The position numbers were made by a program, and so were the translations under genes. The notes below the pieces were generated by a model. That model was not told the DNA's origin. It did not search any database and saw nothing but the letters and a program-made list of their open reading frames with translations. Positions 1 to 9,136 of a stretch of 43,030 nt of DNA are shown in pieces (within the stretch, counting starts at the first letter, position 1; the number at the start of each line of letters is the position of its first letter). The DNA comes from Planctomycetota bacterium (lineage in GTDB: Bacteria; Planctomycetota; Planctomycetia; Gemmatales; Gemmataceae), in assembly GCA_021809185.1 (NCBI GenBank), contig JAKBAI010000016.1:1-43030 (forward strand), in the 5' to 3' direction.

Positions 1-314
1 TTCTTAGCATCCCCACGATAATCGAGCACTTGAAGGAAAATCAGCGTGAGAACATTATCCTGGTTGGTATCGAGACCCATATTTGTATTTTACAGACTGC
101 TTTTGATTTGATGGAATCTGGTTTTAATGTCTTTATCCCTTGCGATGCTGTTTCAGCTAGGAACAAAAGTGATAGCGATATTGCTTTACTGCGATTAAAT
201 TCTGCGGGGGCAATTCTTACTTCTTCAGAATCGACCATCTTTGAATGGCTGCAAACCTCCGAACATCCCCAGTTTAAAGCAATCTCTAAATTAGTTCAGG
301 ATCGTATGAACTAA
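1..314 (+). CDS. Isochorismatase-family cysteine hydrolase, C-terminal part (5' end outside window)
   Basis: The reading frame is open to the left edge, so the gene begins before the window; the TTG at 30 is internal. The visible ~104 residues match the C-terminal half of the isochorismatase/nicotinamidase-like fold. The segment GIETHICILQTA carries the family's nucleophilic cysteine (usually G-[VI]-E-[TS]-H-[VI]-C), followed by the usual helix with 'FDLMESGFNVFIPCDAVSAR' character, a conserved D..AL.R....GA stretch, a Thr/Ser-x-E segment and the FK.I..LV tail that closes YcaC/isochorismatase-like proteins. Such enzymes hydrolyse amide or vinyl-ether bonds in small cytoplasmic molecules; the substrate cannot be told from this half. 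Family call is firm, function is not. No clear terminator follows the stop. Confidence 0.85.
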   Translation, partial: LSIPTIIEHLKENQRENIILVGIETHICILQTAFDLMESGFNVFIPCDAVSARNKSDSDIALLRLNSAGAILTSSESTIFEWLQTSEHPQFKAISKLVQDRMN

Positions 315-460
315 GATAAAATCTAGAGTCTTTTCTCTTTGCCTATTTTACTCAAGCTATTTCTTTTCTAATCTAGAAACGGGTTGATATTGCAATTTTT
401 ACTTTCTCTATTTATCTTTGAATTTAACCTGATTATACTATATTTCCAAGTTGATCATTT

Positions 461-498
461 AGATCGATTTTCATCTTGTAGATCGATTTTCATCTTGT
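461..498. repeat. Perfect 19-bp tandem duplication
   Basis: AGATCGATTTTCATCTTGT occurs at 461-479 and again, with no gap, at 480-498. It lies in the 274-bp AT-rich space between the hydrolase and the next gene, about 90 bp ahead of the 589 start. It could be a recent slippage product or a duplicated regulator site; nothing else in the gap was recognised. Confidence 0.9.
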
Positions 499-588
499 GA
501 AAAAGATAGCTTTAGTTGGAAGATATTCATAATACAGTCTCGATGTTCTAAGGATTGAACATCGTTTGCAACGCAAGGAAGTTAAAAT

Positions 589-2382
589 ATGAGTTGGATA
601 AGTTTAGCAAGAATATCATTTTTTTTAATCATTTTGGAAATTGTTTCTAATTTAAACGCCGATGAAAAACAGATTCAACAAATTATTGAAGTTCAACAAA
701 CCATGCGGATAGCAAGACAAGCGATCGACGATCATCGACTCGTGGAAGCGATCGAGCTTCTAGAAAAAAATCTTATAAAAGCCGATGGCAGTAGAAAATA
801 TCTAGATTTATTACGCACTGCTTATCAAGCTCGTCTCCAAGAGCTCAAAATGCAAAATGCCCCTTCTGAATTATTAAAGCCGATCGAAAGAAATTTAGCG
901 ATTCTAAATCCCGTTTCGAACGCAAACCAAGAAAACGATTCTATCGCATCATCTACCAAGAATTCGTCTCCCAAGAATGAAAATATCATCAAAAAACCTT
1001 TACCGAATTTAAGATCGACAACAGAGACCAATATCGGCACGATTTCTAAGGAAACACCTGAACGGGCGAACGTTACGACAATTCCCCCTCCTGATCCCGC
1101 CCCTCTCTCTTCGAATCTTATTTTAGACAAAAACCGACTCATCAAAAACAAGCAAAATAACGATCTGATCCTCCCATCCTCTCCATTAAAACTTGAATCT
1201 TCAGATTTAATCAACCCCGAGCCAAAAACAACGAAGCAATCTGTTTCGAGTGTTAATACGTCAAAATCGAATCAATCGATCAATGACAATTCAGATCCTT
1301 TCAACCAGATACCGCTTGATCGAATGGATCAGACGAATTGGGTCTCTAGAGCTGTTGAAGCTTTTGAAAAGAAAAAATATAACGAGGCCGAGAGATTTTT
1401 TACTCAGGCGGATCGTGGCAGTAATATACTTTCCTCAGAACTCCAAGAGGCTTGGGGTTTTTGTAAATTACACCAGTCAGCATTGATCCTGAATCAATCG
1501 GATGTAAAATTGGATCGATGGAAAGTAGAACAACAGATTCAGACCGGTATGCGACTTTGTGGAACAAAAGGTCAAAATTGGGGGAATCAATTATTAATAA
1601 AATTATCTAGCCAATCTGATAAAACAACATCAATATCCAATAATGTGAAACCATCTCAGAACAACAAATGGCAATCCCTTTCATCCAAAAATTTCAAACT
1701 ATTTTTCAGTAATGATGAATCATTAGCACAAGAGACTCTCGAACTAGCTGAAACCATTCGAAGGAAGACCTTATCGGAATGGGATAGTTCTCCGATTAAC
1801 GACTGGAAAATCCGTTGTGAAATCTATCTGTTCAATGATCCGCAAGAATTCTATCAGATAACCAAGCAGCTTCGGGAAACAAAAAGTTATTCATCGATCC
1901 AGATGAAGGGGAACCAAGTATTAAGTCGGCGCATCGATTTACTGGCCGATTCGACCATTTATAAAGAAAGTGCTTTACCACATGAAATCGCCTTTTTAAT
2001 GCTTGTCGATCTCTTTCAAAATAGTTGGGTACCCCTATTTGCGGAAATAGGAATAACAGTCTTAGCCGAATCACCGATCGAACAGGACAGGTATCATCGA
2101 ACCATGTTGAGACAATTAAAGGATCGCCAATTGCTATCCCCGCAAGTAATTTTCAATTCATCTAAATTCCCGCAAGGGGATCAAGGAGGATTTTTTTGTG
2201 TTCAAAGTTTTTCCATGGTCGATTATTTGGTACATTTAAAAGGGAAAAAACACTTTTTGCTATTTCTTCGAGAAGTCCCGCGCCGTGGCATTGAAGATTG
2301 CCTAAGAAGATATTATGGATTTTCAAATTTAGATTCGCTGCAAAAGAAATGGCTTGACAATATTAAAAAGAAGAACGGGTAA
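589..2382 (+). CDS. Secreted protein with degenerate peptidase-MA-like (gluzincin) C-terminal domain
   Basis: 597 residues. Residues 1-24 form a signal peptide or anchor (hydrophobic FFLIILEIVSNL core). A low-complexity Ser/Asn/Pro/Lys-rich linker spans roughly 105-240, a TPR-like helical part 245-345, and a globular C-terminal domain 365-597. That last domain resembles planctomycetal proteins with an LPHExxH...EG zinc-peptidase motif. Here the motif reads L-P-H465-E466-I-A-F469, so the second zinc histidine is Phe, and the downstream 'DEG' region reads A-E486-I-G. This points to a protein that kept the fold but probably not catalysis. The ATG at 589 is preceded by AAGGAAG at good spacing. 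The gene stands alone; the next gene is 253 bp downstream. The fold assignment rests on motif memory only and is moderate. Confidence 0.7.
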   Translation: MSWISLARISFFLIILEIVSNLNADEKQIQQIIEVQQTMRIARQAIDDHRLVEAIELLEKNLIKADGSRKYLDLLRTAYQARLQELKMQNAPSELLKPIERNLAILNPVSNANQENDSIASSTKNSSPKNENIIKKPLPNLRSTTETNIGTISKETPERANVTTIPPPDPAPLSSNLILDKNRLIKNKQNNDLILPSSPLKLESSDLINPEPKTTKQSVSSVNTSKSNQSINDNSDPFNQIPLDRMDQTNWVSRAVEAFEKKKYNEAERFFTQADRGSNILSSELQEAWGFCKLHQSALILNQSDVKLDRWKVEQQIQTGMRLCGTKGQNWGNQLLIKLSSQSDKTTSISNNVKPSQNNKWQSLSSKNFKLFFSNDESLAQETLELAETIRRKTLSEWDSSPINDWKIRCEIYLFNDPQEFYQITKQLRETKSYSSIQMKGNQVLSRRIDLLADSTIYKESALPHEIAFLMLVDLFQNSWVPLFAEIGITVLAESPIEQDRYHRTMLRQLKDRQLLSPQVIFNSSKFPQGDQGGFFCVQSFSMVDYLVHLKGKKHFLLFLREVPRRGIEDCLRRYYGFSNLDSLQKKWLDNIKKKNG

Positions 2383-2635
2383 TAGAATAAACTAATAAAA
2401 GAAACAAATAGAATAAACTTGATTGAGCAAAAACTGCTCGTCTATTGCGTATATATGCAATTCCAGGAATATGGAAACAAGTAACGAATTAAAAGCCGCT
2501 CGATTTTTCAACGATTAGGTATGGAAATATAACGAAATTTTCTGTTCGACTTGTCCTATATTATCTAGAATTCATTCTTATAAAAATATAAAATGAATTG
2601 GTGATTCGTAAAACAGAAAACAAGGAACTACTCCT

Positions 2636-3247
2636 ATGAAGTTTGATCTTCATCTTCATACATGCCGTTATTCGCCCGATGCGACAATGACCCCCGAAGA
2701 ATTAGTTCATCAAGCCCTAGCTATTGGGTTGGATGGAATTGTCATTACCGAACACGATCGGCTGTGGCCAGAATCGGAATTAAATAAACTTCGATCATTG
2801 GCTGGAAATTTAACGATTCTCGCCGGTGTAGAAATCACAGGTTCGGGTGGCGATATGCTTTGCTATGGTGTGCAGAACCTTGATCATCTTCAACGTGGAG
2901 TTTCGTGGGATAAATTAGTAAAAGAAGTTCATAAACAAGGGGGTGTTTGTGTAGCAGCTCATCCGTATCGTTGGAATCAACCTATCGAATCGCTCTTACT
3001 GTCGCTCCCTGAGGCGATCGATGGTCTAGAAATGATGTCCAAAAATATGGATCATTCTATGCGAAAAAAAGCAATTCAACTAGCCAACAAGGATTCATCG
3101 CTTGCTCAGTTAGGGAATAGCGATGCCCATGAAACGGAAAATGTAGGTTGTTGCTATACCTGGTTTGATGATCCTATTTCAAGTACTTCTGAACTTGTCT
3201 GTGCAATTCGAAATAGAAAATGCAAACCAATGGAAAATCTGAGATGA
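2636..3247 (+). CDS. PHP-domain metal-dependent phosphoesterase
   Basis: 203 residues. It starts with the PHP signature D4-L-H6-L-H8-T, followed by TEHD (residues 38-41), an AAHPYRW segment near 110 and GNSDAHE near 160-166, giving the usual set of His/Asp metal ligands. This family includes histidinol phosphatase, the polymerase PHP domain, YciV/RNase AM-type 5'-3' exonucleases and stand-alone 'PHP domain-containing' proteins. At about 200 residues without extra domains, and with the CRYSPDA motif, it fits the stand-alone class, whose substrate is often unknown. The start at 2636 has AAGGAACTA upstream. It is monocistronic, closed by a hairpin at 3278-3301. Family certain, substrate unknown. 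Confidence 0.9.
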   Translation: MKFDLHLHTCRYSPDATMTPEELVHQALAIGLDGIVITEHDRLWPESELNKLRSLAGNLTILAGVEITGSGGDMLCYGVQNLDHLQRGVSWDKLVKEVHKQGGVCVAAHPYRWNQPIESLLLSLPEAIDGLEMMSKNMDHSMRKKAIQLANKDSSLAQLGNSDAHETENVGCCYTWFDDPISSTSELVCAIRNRKCKPMENLR

Positions 3248-3270
3248 TTACTTTTCTTTCTTAGCTCATA

Positions 3271-3303
3271 AAAAATCGGTTGAATACTCAACCAAATTTT
3301 TGC
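3271..3303 (+). terminator. Intrinsic terminator after PHP gene
   Basis: GGTTGA (3278-3283), loop ATAC, TCAACC (3288-3293), then AAATTTTT. The flanking A-run (3271-3275) can extend the stem against the T-run. It is 23 bases after the PHP stop codon. Confidence 0.6.
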
Positions 3304-3828
3304 TTAATCGGATTTATTCTAATGAAAGTGGGGAAGAATCAGATTTTAACGAAGAATTGAATTAATGGTGCAAATTAATTTTTACTAATTATTCCAGATT
3401 TTACCAATCATTCCTAGTCTGATTTAAGGATCTAATCTCACAAGACAAAATGTTTGGAATATTCCTTAGGATGAGACTAAGATCTTCACTCCTACTGAAA
3501 AATGGGAGAATTAAGAACAGATTGTTTAACGCATTGGGACTATCATTTCAAAAATAATTTATGAGAAAAGCTTTTAGTTTCTATAAAAATTCGCTAAAAA
3601 CTAAAATGAAGTCACTTCACGAAAATTTCTATTAGGATTTGACTAAAACTTGCATCATTTCAAATTCCCTCTATAATATAACTATGAAAGTATTTGGATT
3701 AAATTCCGGGTAATCTCTCCTTACCCATTAACGAAACTTTAAATGTTTGATCAAAAAATACCGAATGCAATCTTATCAGAATCCAAAATCTGGCTTCTAG
3801 ATAACCATTATTTTAAATTGAGAACGAA
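3304..3828. other. Long AT-rich intergenic region
   Basis: No open frame with a plausible start and no tRNA-like cloverleaf was seen. The only items noticed are the promoter-like site at 3650-3677 and the long (about 150 nt) leader between it and the TTG start at 3829. Confidence 0.5.
3650..3677 (+). promoter_or_regulatory. Candidate sigma-70-type promoter for the PAS-GAF-receiver gene
   Basis: TTGCAT (3650-3655), 16 nt, TATAAT (3672-3677). The -10 is perfect, the -35 poor. It would give a leader of roughly 145 nt before the start at 3829. In such AT-rich DNA a chance match is quite possible. Confidence 0.35.
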
Positions 3829-5358
3829 TTGAACGTTGTGGAACCAATAAGCCGAACGAATAAATTGCATCGTGCGGAAGAGATAATCGCTGCACTAGCC
3901 AAAGGAGTGGCGATACTGGATTCTCAACATCGGATCATCTGGGCCAATACGGTATTTAGGTCTTGGTGCTCGGAAGACCCGATTCATAAACAATTTTTAA
4001 ATGCATTAGGAGAGGTATTGATCTGTTCCCCGGAACCGAATTTTCAGAAACTCAGCCCAGAAATCACCCTCTCATTTCGTCTTATTCACCAATCGAGTTA
4101 CATCGATATTCGTATAATCCCAATTACTCATAATAATGAGGAAACATCAGAATTTATTGCGTTATGTGAAGATGTGACCGACTTGCAGATCCGTCAACAG
4201 AAACTCAATGCACTCCACCAAGCAGGGCATGAATTAGCCGATCTCGATCCAGGTCAACTTGCAGAAATGACGGTGGACACTCGGATTGAATTGCTCAAGA
4301 AAAATTTGAAGCGACATATACACGATCTCCTCCAATACAATGTCATTGAAATACGCTTATTGAATAGCCAAACTCAACGACTAGAACCGCTTTTATCGGA
4401 AGGGATGACGAGTGAAGCTGCTGATCGAGAACTCTTTGCGAACATAGAAGGAAATGGGGTTACTGGTTATGTAGCAGCAACCGGAAGAAGTTATCTTTGC
4501 ACAGATACTTCAAATGATCCATATTACATTCTTGGGGCTTCGAACGCCCGCTGTTCTATGACGGTTCCCATCATCTATCAAGATCAGGTAATCGGAACAT
4601 TCAATGTAGAAAGCCCAAATCCAAATTCATTTAAGCAAGAAGATCTCCAATTTGCGGAACTATTTAGCAGAGAAATCGCTCGAGCACTTCATACCCTCAA
4701 CTTGCTCTCCGCCCAACAAAATTGTACCATAACGCAGTCGATCGATTCGATCAACCGTGAAATCGCCGCGCCTGCCGATGAATTAATGGTATTAGCTAGC
4801 ACTCTAATAGCTCAAATTCGCGGAAAAGAATCAGATATGATGCTCAAATTGCAAGCTATTTTAGAGAATGCCCGTGCTATTAAACACGCGATTCATAAAG
4901 TCGGGTTCAGTTTGGGGAATCGATCCATCCACCTAGATCCTCGTGGTTCTCTCATCAAAGGTTATCATATTCTAGTCATTGATAGCGATGAACAAGTTCG
5001 AAGATCAGCTCACGCCATTCTGGAAAAGTATGGCTGTGAAGTCGAAACAGTTCATTTTGGTAAAGAGGGAATTTTCCTTGCAGAAACGGGAGAATTTAAC
5101 GCTATCTTATGCGATATTCGACATCCGGACGAAAGGGGCACTATTATTTATCGTTCTCTACGAAGAATTCAACCGAACGCAAGAATTATTCTAACTCAGG
5201 CTTTTGGATATGATTCTGAACATACGGTGGTCAATGCTCGGCAAGATGGCTACTGGTTACCTGTAATATTCAAGCCTTTTAGAGTGGAACAACTATTAAA
5301 TGCTCTGACCTGCTCCCCTCCTATAGGGAAATACACACATTCAAGCGAGTGTAAATGA
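3829..5358 (+). CDS. PAS-GAF-receiver signalling protein lacking a working kinase core
   Basis: 509 residues with a TTG start (GTG at 3838 is an alternative; no strong Shine-Dalgarno decides it). Order of domains: PAS-like sensor (about 15-120, with 'CEDVTDLQIRQQ' leading out), GAF domain (about 155-290, including GVTGYVAATGRSYLC and GTFNVESP), a helical hairpin (about 300-365) and a receiver (378-500). The helical hairpin sits where HisKA would be, but has INREIAAPADEL around residue 308 in place of SHELRTPL, with no histidine and no ATPase domain after it. The receiver has D385/D387 for the acidic pocket, D429 as phosphoacceptor, a Thr in ILTQAFG and K482. It probably receives phosphate from, or reports to, another kinase. 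Cytoplasmic; no membrane segment seen. Confidence 0.8.
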   Translation: MNVVEPISRTNKLHRAEEIIAALAKGVAILDSQHRIIWANTVFRSWCSEDPIHKQFLNALGEVLICSPEPNFQKLSPEITLSFRLIHQSSYIDIRIIPITHNNEETSEFIALCEDVTDLQIRQQKLNALHQAGHELADLDPGQLAEMTVDTRIELLKKNLKRHIHDLLQYNVIEIRLLNSQTQRLEPLLSEGMTSEAADRELFANIEGNGVTGYVAATGRSYLCTDTSNDPYYILGASNARCSMTVPIIYQDQVIGTFNVESPNPNSFKQEDLQFAELFSREIARALHTLNLLSAQQNCTITQSIDSINREIAAPADELMVLASTLIAQIRGKESDMMLKLQAILENARAIKHAIHKVGFSLGNRSIHLDPRGSLIKGYHILVIDSDEQVRRSAHAILEKYGCEVETVHFGKEGIFLAETGEFNAILCDIRHPDERGTIIYRSLRRIQPNARIILTQAFGYDSEHTVVNARQDGYWLPVIFKPFRVEQLLNALTCSPPIGKYTHSSECK

Positions 5359-5524
5359 TCCTTAAAAATAATTAACAGAACTCTTAGTTAATAGAACACT
5401 TAACTACCTCAAAATAGATCAGCACCCGCCGTTTTTAGGTTACCCCCTTTATGCCCCATCAGTAATCTTTCATTTTACGTGTTTAATCTTTTTAAAATTA
5501 TTGAAGCCCGATTTTGAACTCAAT

Positions 5525-6709
5525 TTACCTCTCCTGGTTTTCAAGGCAATCCTTCAATAATCCAAGATAACTTTGATAACGTCGCACCGCTATTTGATGC
5601 CGATCTACTGCTATCTTTACCGCGCACTTGTCCTCATGAGTATGTGTACAATCGGGATAGGAACAATGAGGAATAAAGGGATAAAATTCGGTAAAAAATC
5701 CTTCGACTTCATTCGGTTTGACCTGCCATAATTGGAGTTGTCGAATTCCCGGTGTATCGACTACCCAGCCTCCAAATGAAAGTTGAATGAATTCAGATGT
5801 TGTTGTTGTATGACGCCCTTTTTGGTTCAGCTCACTTACTTGTCCCACCCGAAGCTTAAATCCCGGTTGAATGGCATTTAGCAACGAAGATTTTCCAACA
5901 CCACTCTGACCTGAAAAGACACTGGCCTTATTTACTAATAATCCCCGAAGTTCTTCAATCCCTTCCCCAGTAATGATCGAAGTTAAAATCGTCTTTATGC
6001 CGAGCTGAGAATATGCTCCAAGTAATGGTTGAATTGATGGAATTCGAATCCGATCTGCTTTGTTCAGACAAATAATTGCTTTCAGCTTGCCGAGCTGCGC
6101 TGAGGCAAGATAACGGTCGATAAGATGAACCTTTAAATCAGGTTCTACCAGCGACATAACAATAACAACTTGATCGACATTAGCAACAAGAATGTGTTCC
6201 GATCGGCGTGAAGCTCGAGTTAATACCGATTTTCTAGGTTCAACACGCTCAATAACCCCTTCTAAACAATTAGGATCATCTCCAGGCCGAATCCAAACAA
6301 TGTCCCCCGTTGTTAAAATCGATCGAGACTCCGTCATTAAACTCTTTAGTACTCTTCGGATGGTGCATTGAAATAATTTGCCCGATTCGAGTTCAACCGT
6401 AGAGTGAAGCCCTTGTACTCGAATAACTCGTCCTCTTAAACATTCATTCGCATCAACTGCAGGCATAATAAAACCGATGTTCGTTGTCCCATTCTGGTGA
6501 TTCGAAGGCATCGATTCTTTGGTTTCAACTTCTTCAATAATCGTTCTGTATCTGGAAATATCCCCTTTTGCCCGCACTCGCTCCTGCTGAACGGTTCGGT
6601 CTTCTTCAAATTGTTCCGTGCGAAACTCACGGGTAAATTGGCGATCTCGAGGTGGTTTACTTCGATTTTTTCGCAATTCTACTCTTATTTTTTTCTTTTT
6701 ACTCATCAT
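5525..6709 (-). CDS. rsgA: Ribosome small-subunit-dependent GTPase A
   Basis: 394 residues. RsgA (YjeQ) is a circularly permuted GTPase that helps late maturation of the 30S subunit. Seen here: OB-fold (about 85-165, GRVIRVQGLHSTVEL...), then G4 NKAD (near 223), G1 GQSGVGKSS (267-275, Lys273), the switch segment KGRHTTT, G3 DTPG, and the C-terminal zinc knuckle with Cys-His ligands in HCSYPDCTHTHEDKC. The permuted G4-G1-G3 order is diagnostic. The first ~80 residues are a basic, charged tail (KKKKIRVELRKNRSKPPR) not present in E. coli but familiar from planctomycete homologues; it probably touches rRNA. Two ATGs lie side by side at the start. It is transcribed against the preceding gene, with a 166-bp convergent gap. 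Confidence 0.96.
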   Translation of the reverse strand: MMSKKKKIRVELRKNRSKPPRDRQFTREFRTEQFEEDRTVQQERVRAKGDISRYRTIIEEVETKESMPSNHQNGTTNIGFIMPAVDANECLRGRVIRVQGLHSTVELESGKLFQCTIRRVLKSLMTESRSILTTGDIVWIRPGDDPNCLEGVIERVEPRKSVLTRASRRSEHILVANVDQVVIVMSLVEPDLKVHLIDRYLASAQLGKLKAIICLNKADRIRIPSIQPLLGAYSQLGIKTILTSIITGEGIEELRGLLVNKASVFSGQSGVGKSSLLNAIQPGFKLRVGQVSELNQKGRHTTTTSEFIQLSFGGWVVDTPGIRQLQLWQVKPNEVEGFFTEFYPFIPHCSYPDCTHTHEDKCAVKIAVDRHQIAVRRYQSYLGLLKDCLENQER

Positions 6710-7252
6710 TACAACTTATCAGATTACAGCTTGGTTTGCAATTGTTTTCAAATGTCAAGGCAAAACAATTTATCAGATAGATGATTACTCGCTCTCCAAT
6801 TGGAACCAAATTGTATGAATAATCGAAAGATTATACTTAGTACTATACAGATTTATCATTATGGTGATGAATTCTAGGTTGTTGTATCAACAATTTTATT
6901 CAAAAGAAGACTTTTAAACCTTATCAGATTGTTATACCAAAGAAAATGAGAATATCTTTTCAAGGTATTCTATTTCGAATTAAATATAGACCAAAAAAGC
7001 AACTATCAGATATTCATTTTAATAAATTTTATTCTATTAAAATTTAATTTATGAGAATCATTAATTGCTCATTTCAATTTTAGATACATCAGCTCTCGCC
7101 AAAAAAGTTCCATCCTTGAGATAAAAAATTCTAAAATAGTCAAAAAAAAAGAAGAAAATGCCGAATTTTAATAAAATAATCATTGACATTTGATTAGAAA
7201 CCGCTCAGAATTAGAAATAGAAAATGATTATTCTTTAATTTAAGGAGTTTTT
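6710..7252. other. 543-bp AT-rich divergent intergenic region
   Basis: This region separates rsgA (minus) from the DUF1559 gene (plus) and must hold promoters for both. It is unusually A/T-rich, with poly-A and poly-T runs (e.g. 7141-7160). Only one promoter-like site (7183-7211) was recognised; no gene or structured RNA was seen. Confidence 0.5.
7183..7211 (+). promoter_or_regulatory. Candidate promoter for the DUF1559 gene
   Basis: TTGACA (7183-7188), 17 nt, CAGAAT (7206-7211): a perfect -35 with correct spacing and a 4/6 -10. It would start transcription about 35 nt ahead of the ATG at 7253, which is preceded by a strong TAAGGAG ribosome binding site (7241-7247). Confidence 0.5.
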
Positions 7253-8203
7253 ATGACCTCTCTAAAGTCTCGAAGAGGATTCACCCTCATCGAGTTACTC
7301 GTTGTTATTGCTATCATAGCCATTTTAATTGGCCTTTTATTACCAGCAGTCCAAAAAGTCCGAGAAGCAGCGGCTCGAGCTCAAAGTCAAAATAATTTAA
7401 AACAAATAGGACTTGCTCTTTGGAATGCAAATGATGCCGTTCTGAAGGCGCCACCCGGTTTCGGTTGTTATCCATCTACGGTAGTTTGCGAAAATGGAGA
7501 AACTCCAGCAAACCAAGGGGATCTCTTCTATTTTATTCTTCCGTACATGGAACAACAAAACTTGTATAATCGTTGTACAAATGCCTCGTGGTATTTAGCA
7601 TGTAATTCGGCACCAACTGCAATCATGAAACAGGAATCTGTAGTTAAAGCATTCATTGCCCCTGCTGATCCTAATTCGGGGAATCCACTCGATTCAGGAA
7701 CAGGCAATCGTCAAGTTGGTTCTTATCTTTCGAATGGCTCCGTATTTGGTCCTATTGGGACTGGATGGGCAGATCACAATCCTTCTCGTGGGAATATGGC
7801 AGTAATTATGCCCGATGGTACCAGCAATACCATTACGGTTATGGAACATTTGATTATGTGTACTTATACTAACTCGAGTGGTTCGCTTGTGACTTTGACT
7901 TCCAGTGCATTTGAATCCCATAATAATGGATATTATGGTACAACCTTTCCAACCGGAACAAATTCTCCTGATGTTTGGGGTGCTCCATACAGCTTTGGAA
8001 ATATGAATTCTATTCCTTTGCCTCAGGTTGCACCTCCTGTCAATCAATGTAATCCTTTCACAGCTCATGGGGTAACCGCTGCTGGGATTATGGTAGGTTT
8101 AGGCGATGGATCTGTTCGCTTAGTTTCACGTGGTATTAGCCAACCAACTTGGGCACGAGCCATTATTCCTAATGATGGTTTGGTTCTTGGGCCAGATTGG
8201 TAA
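7253..8203 (+). CDS. DUF1559 protein with type IV pilin/pseudopilin N-terminus
   Basis: 316 residues. It opens with a prepilin leader, SRR-G9-F10-TLIE14, with Glu at +5, then a hydrophobic helix ([18 protein letters not shown]) and the [20 protein letters not shown] segment. The body ends with [13 protein letters not shown]...W.RAI......V, the usual DUF1559 finish. Planctomycetes carry many copies of this family; the leader should be cut by a prepilin peptidase and the protein held in the inner membrane or assembled into a pilus-like structure. Its precise role is not established. The body contains several Cys residues (positions near 79, 86, 109, 117) that could form disulfides. Strong TAAGGAG ribosome binding site; perfect terminator behind it; a small lipoprotein gene follows, a pairing often seen in this phylum. 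Confidence 0.95.
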   Translation: MTSLKSRRGFTLIELLVVIAIIAILIGLLLPAVQKVREAAARAQSQNNLKQIGLALWNANDAVLKAPPGFGCYPSTVVCENGETPANQGDLFYFILPYMEQQNLYNRCTNASWYLACNSAPTAIMKQESVVKAFIAPADPNSGNPLDSGTGNRQVGSYLSNGSVFGPIGTGWADHNPSRGNMAVIMPDGTSNTITVMEHLIMCTYTNSSGSLVTLTSSAFESHNNGYYGTTFPTGTNSPDVWGAPYSFGNMNSIPLPQVAPPVNQCNPFTAHGVTAAGIMVGLGDGSVRLVSRGISQPTWARAIIPNDGLVLGPDW

Positions 8204-8227
8204 TATACTCACTCATTTATTTTGGCT

Positions 8228-8276
8228 AAAAAGTGAAGTTTGGTCATATTCACCCTATGCTAACTTCACTTTTTTT
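8228..8276 (+). terminator. Intrinsic terminator with 13-bp perfect stem
   Basis: AAAAAGTGAAGTT (8228-8240) pairs perfectly with AACTTCACTTTTT (8262-8274), followed by more T. It lies 25 bases after the DUF1559 stop. The A/T symmetry may let it work in both directions. Confidence 0.85.
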
Positions 8277-8392
8277 AGTTTCATTTGCAACAGTCTTTTG
8301 AGTTTTTTCTTTAGCCCCTTATTTAAATAACATCGAATCTGATTAAGTAACACACCGTTTTATACACAAAAATAAATTCTCTCTCAAAGTTG

Positions 8393-8893
8393 ATGAGTAA
8401 ATACAAAATGATTTTACGACGAACGTATTTTTTCTTATTTCTAACGATGGCTCTCCTTCTACCTTTGGGTTGTTCAGGTGGTACTGATCCCACAAAGGGA
8501 CGTTCCACGATCAAAGGAAAAGTTACCTACAAAAATAAACCGGTGACAGGTGGAAAAATAACTCTGTTTCTAGGTGAAAAAGAGACTCCTATCCCTGGAA
8601 CACTGAGTCCCGAAGGGGATTACAAATTTTCCAATATCCCCGAGGGAAAATATAAAGTATGTATTTCAACTGCCGATGTTCCAGATGAGTCCAAAATGAA
8701 AGCGATTATGGCAAGGATGAATCAAGGGAATAAATCGGCAGATACCCAGGGGGATATGAACAAAGTATACGGAGCTAAAGGGAGCGGTGTTCGGGTCATA
8801 ATCCCTGAAAAATATCAAAATCTAAAAGCGACTACGATTGAAGTCGTAGTTGGTAAAGGGGAAACCGAGAAGAATATCGATTTGCCAGATTGA
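8393..8893 (+). CDS. Small lipoprotein with carboxypeptidase-regulatory/transthyretin-like domain
   Basis: About 166 residues. The N-terminus has basic residues (ILRR), a hydrophobic core and a lipobox ending L-P-L-G-Cys27, so it should be a lipoprotein. The rest reads like a small beta-sandwich: 'STIKGKVTYKNKPVTGGKITLF', 'GTLSPEGDYKFSNIPEGKYKVCIST', and a last strand 'TTIEVVVGKGETEKNIDLPD'. This matches the ~150-residue carboxypeptidase-regulatory-like lipoproteins commonly found behind DUF1559 genes in planctomycetes. A TTG three bases earlier (8390) and an ATG at 8408 are other possible starts; none has a good Shine-Dalgarno, and all keep the lipobox. It has its own terminator, and a terminator separates it from the DUF1559 gene, so it is probably transcribed separately. 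Function unknown. Confidence 0.88.
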   Translation: MSKYKMILRRTYFFLFLTMALLLPLGCSGGTDPTKGRSTIKGKVTYKNKPVTGGKITLFLGEKETPIPGTLSPEGDYKFSNIPEGKYKVCISTADVPDESKMKAIMARMNQGNKSADTQGDMNKVYGAKGSGVRVIIPEKYQNLKATTIEVVVGKGETEKNIDLPD

Positions 8894-8995
8894 TTATTTT
8901 CTAATAAAAATATTTTAAAACGATAAGCAGGCAATCGATCTCTTTAGTATCTTAAGCTGTTAACTATCCAAAGAATTGTTTTGTGACCTTCGATG

Positions 8996-9033
8996 AGGAT
9001 AAACGATTGACGTATCAGTCGTTTATCCTTTTA
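8996..9033 (+). terminator. Intrinsic terminator, long stem
   Basis: AGGATAAACGATTGA (8996-9010) pairs with TCAGTCGTTTATCCT (9015-9029) with one G-T wobble and a CGTA loop, then TTTT. It closes the lipoprotein gene about 100 bases after its stop. Confidence 0.85.
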
Positions 9034-9136
9034 CAAATAATGACTGATTCAATTAGGATAAATCGAAAGGGGTGCACAAAACAAAAAACGAAATTGAATC
9101 TCATAGAAACGAATTCAATTCTTGTGGAGAGGCTCT

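Noticed and set aside
3829-5358. Annotation as sensor histidine kinase
   Set aside because: No phosphoacceptor histidine and no HATPase_c domain are present; only sensor and receiver parts can be supported.
6710-7252. Hidden small gene or structured RNA in the AT-rich divergent gap
   Set aside because: Only stop-rich frames and homopolymer runs were seen, with no strong stem structures.
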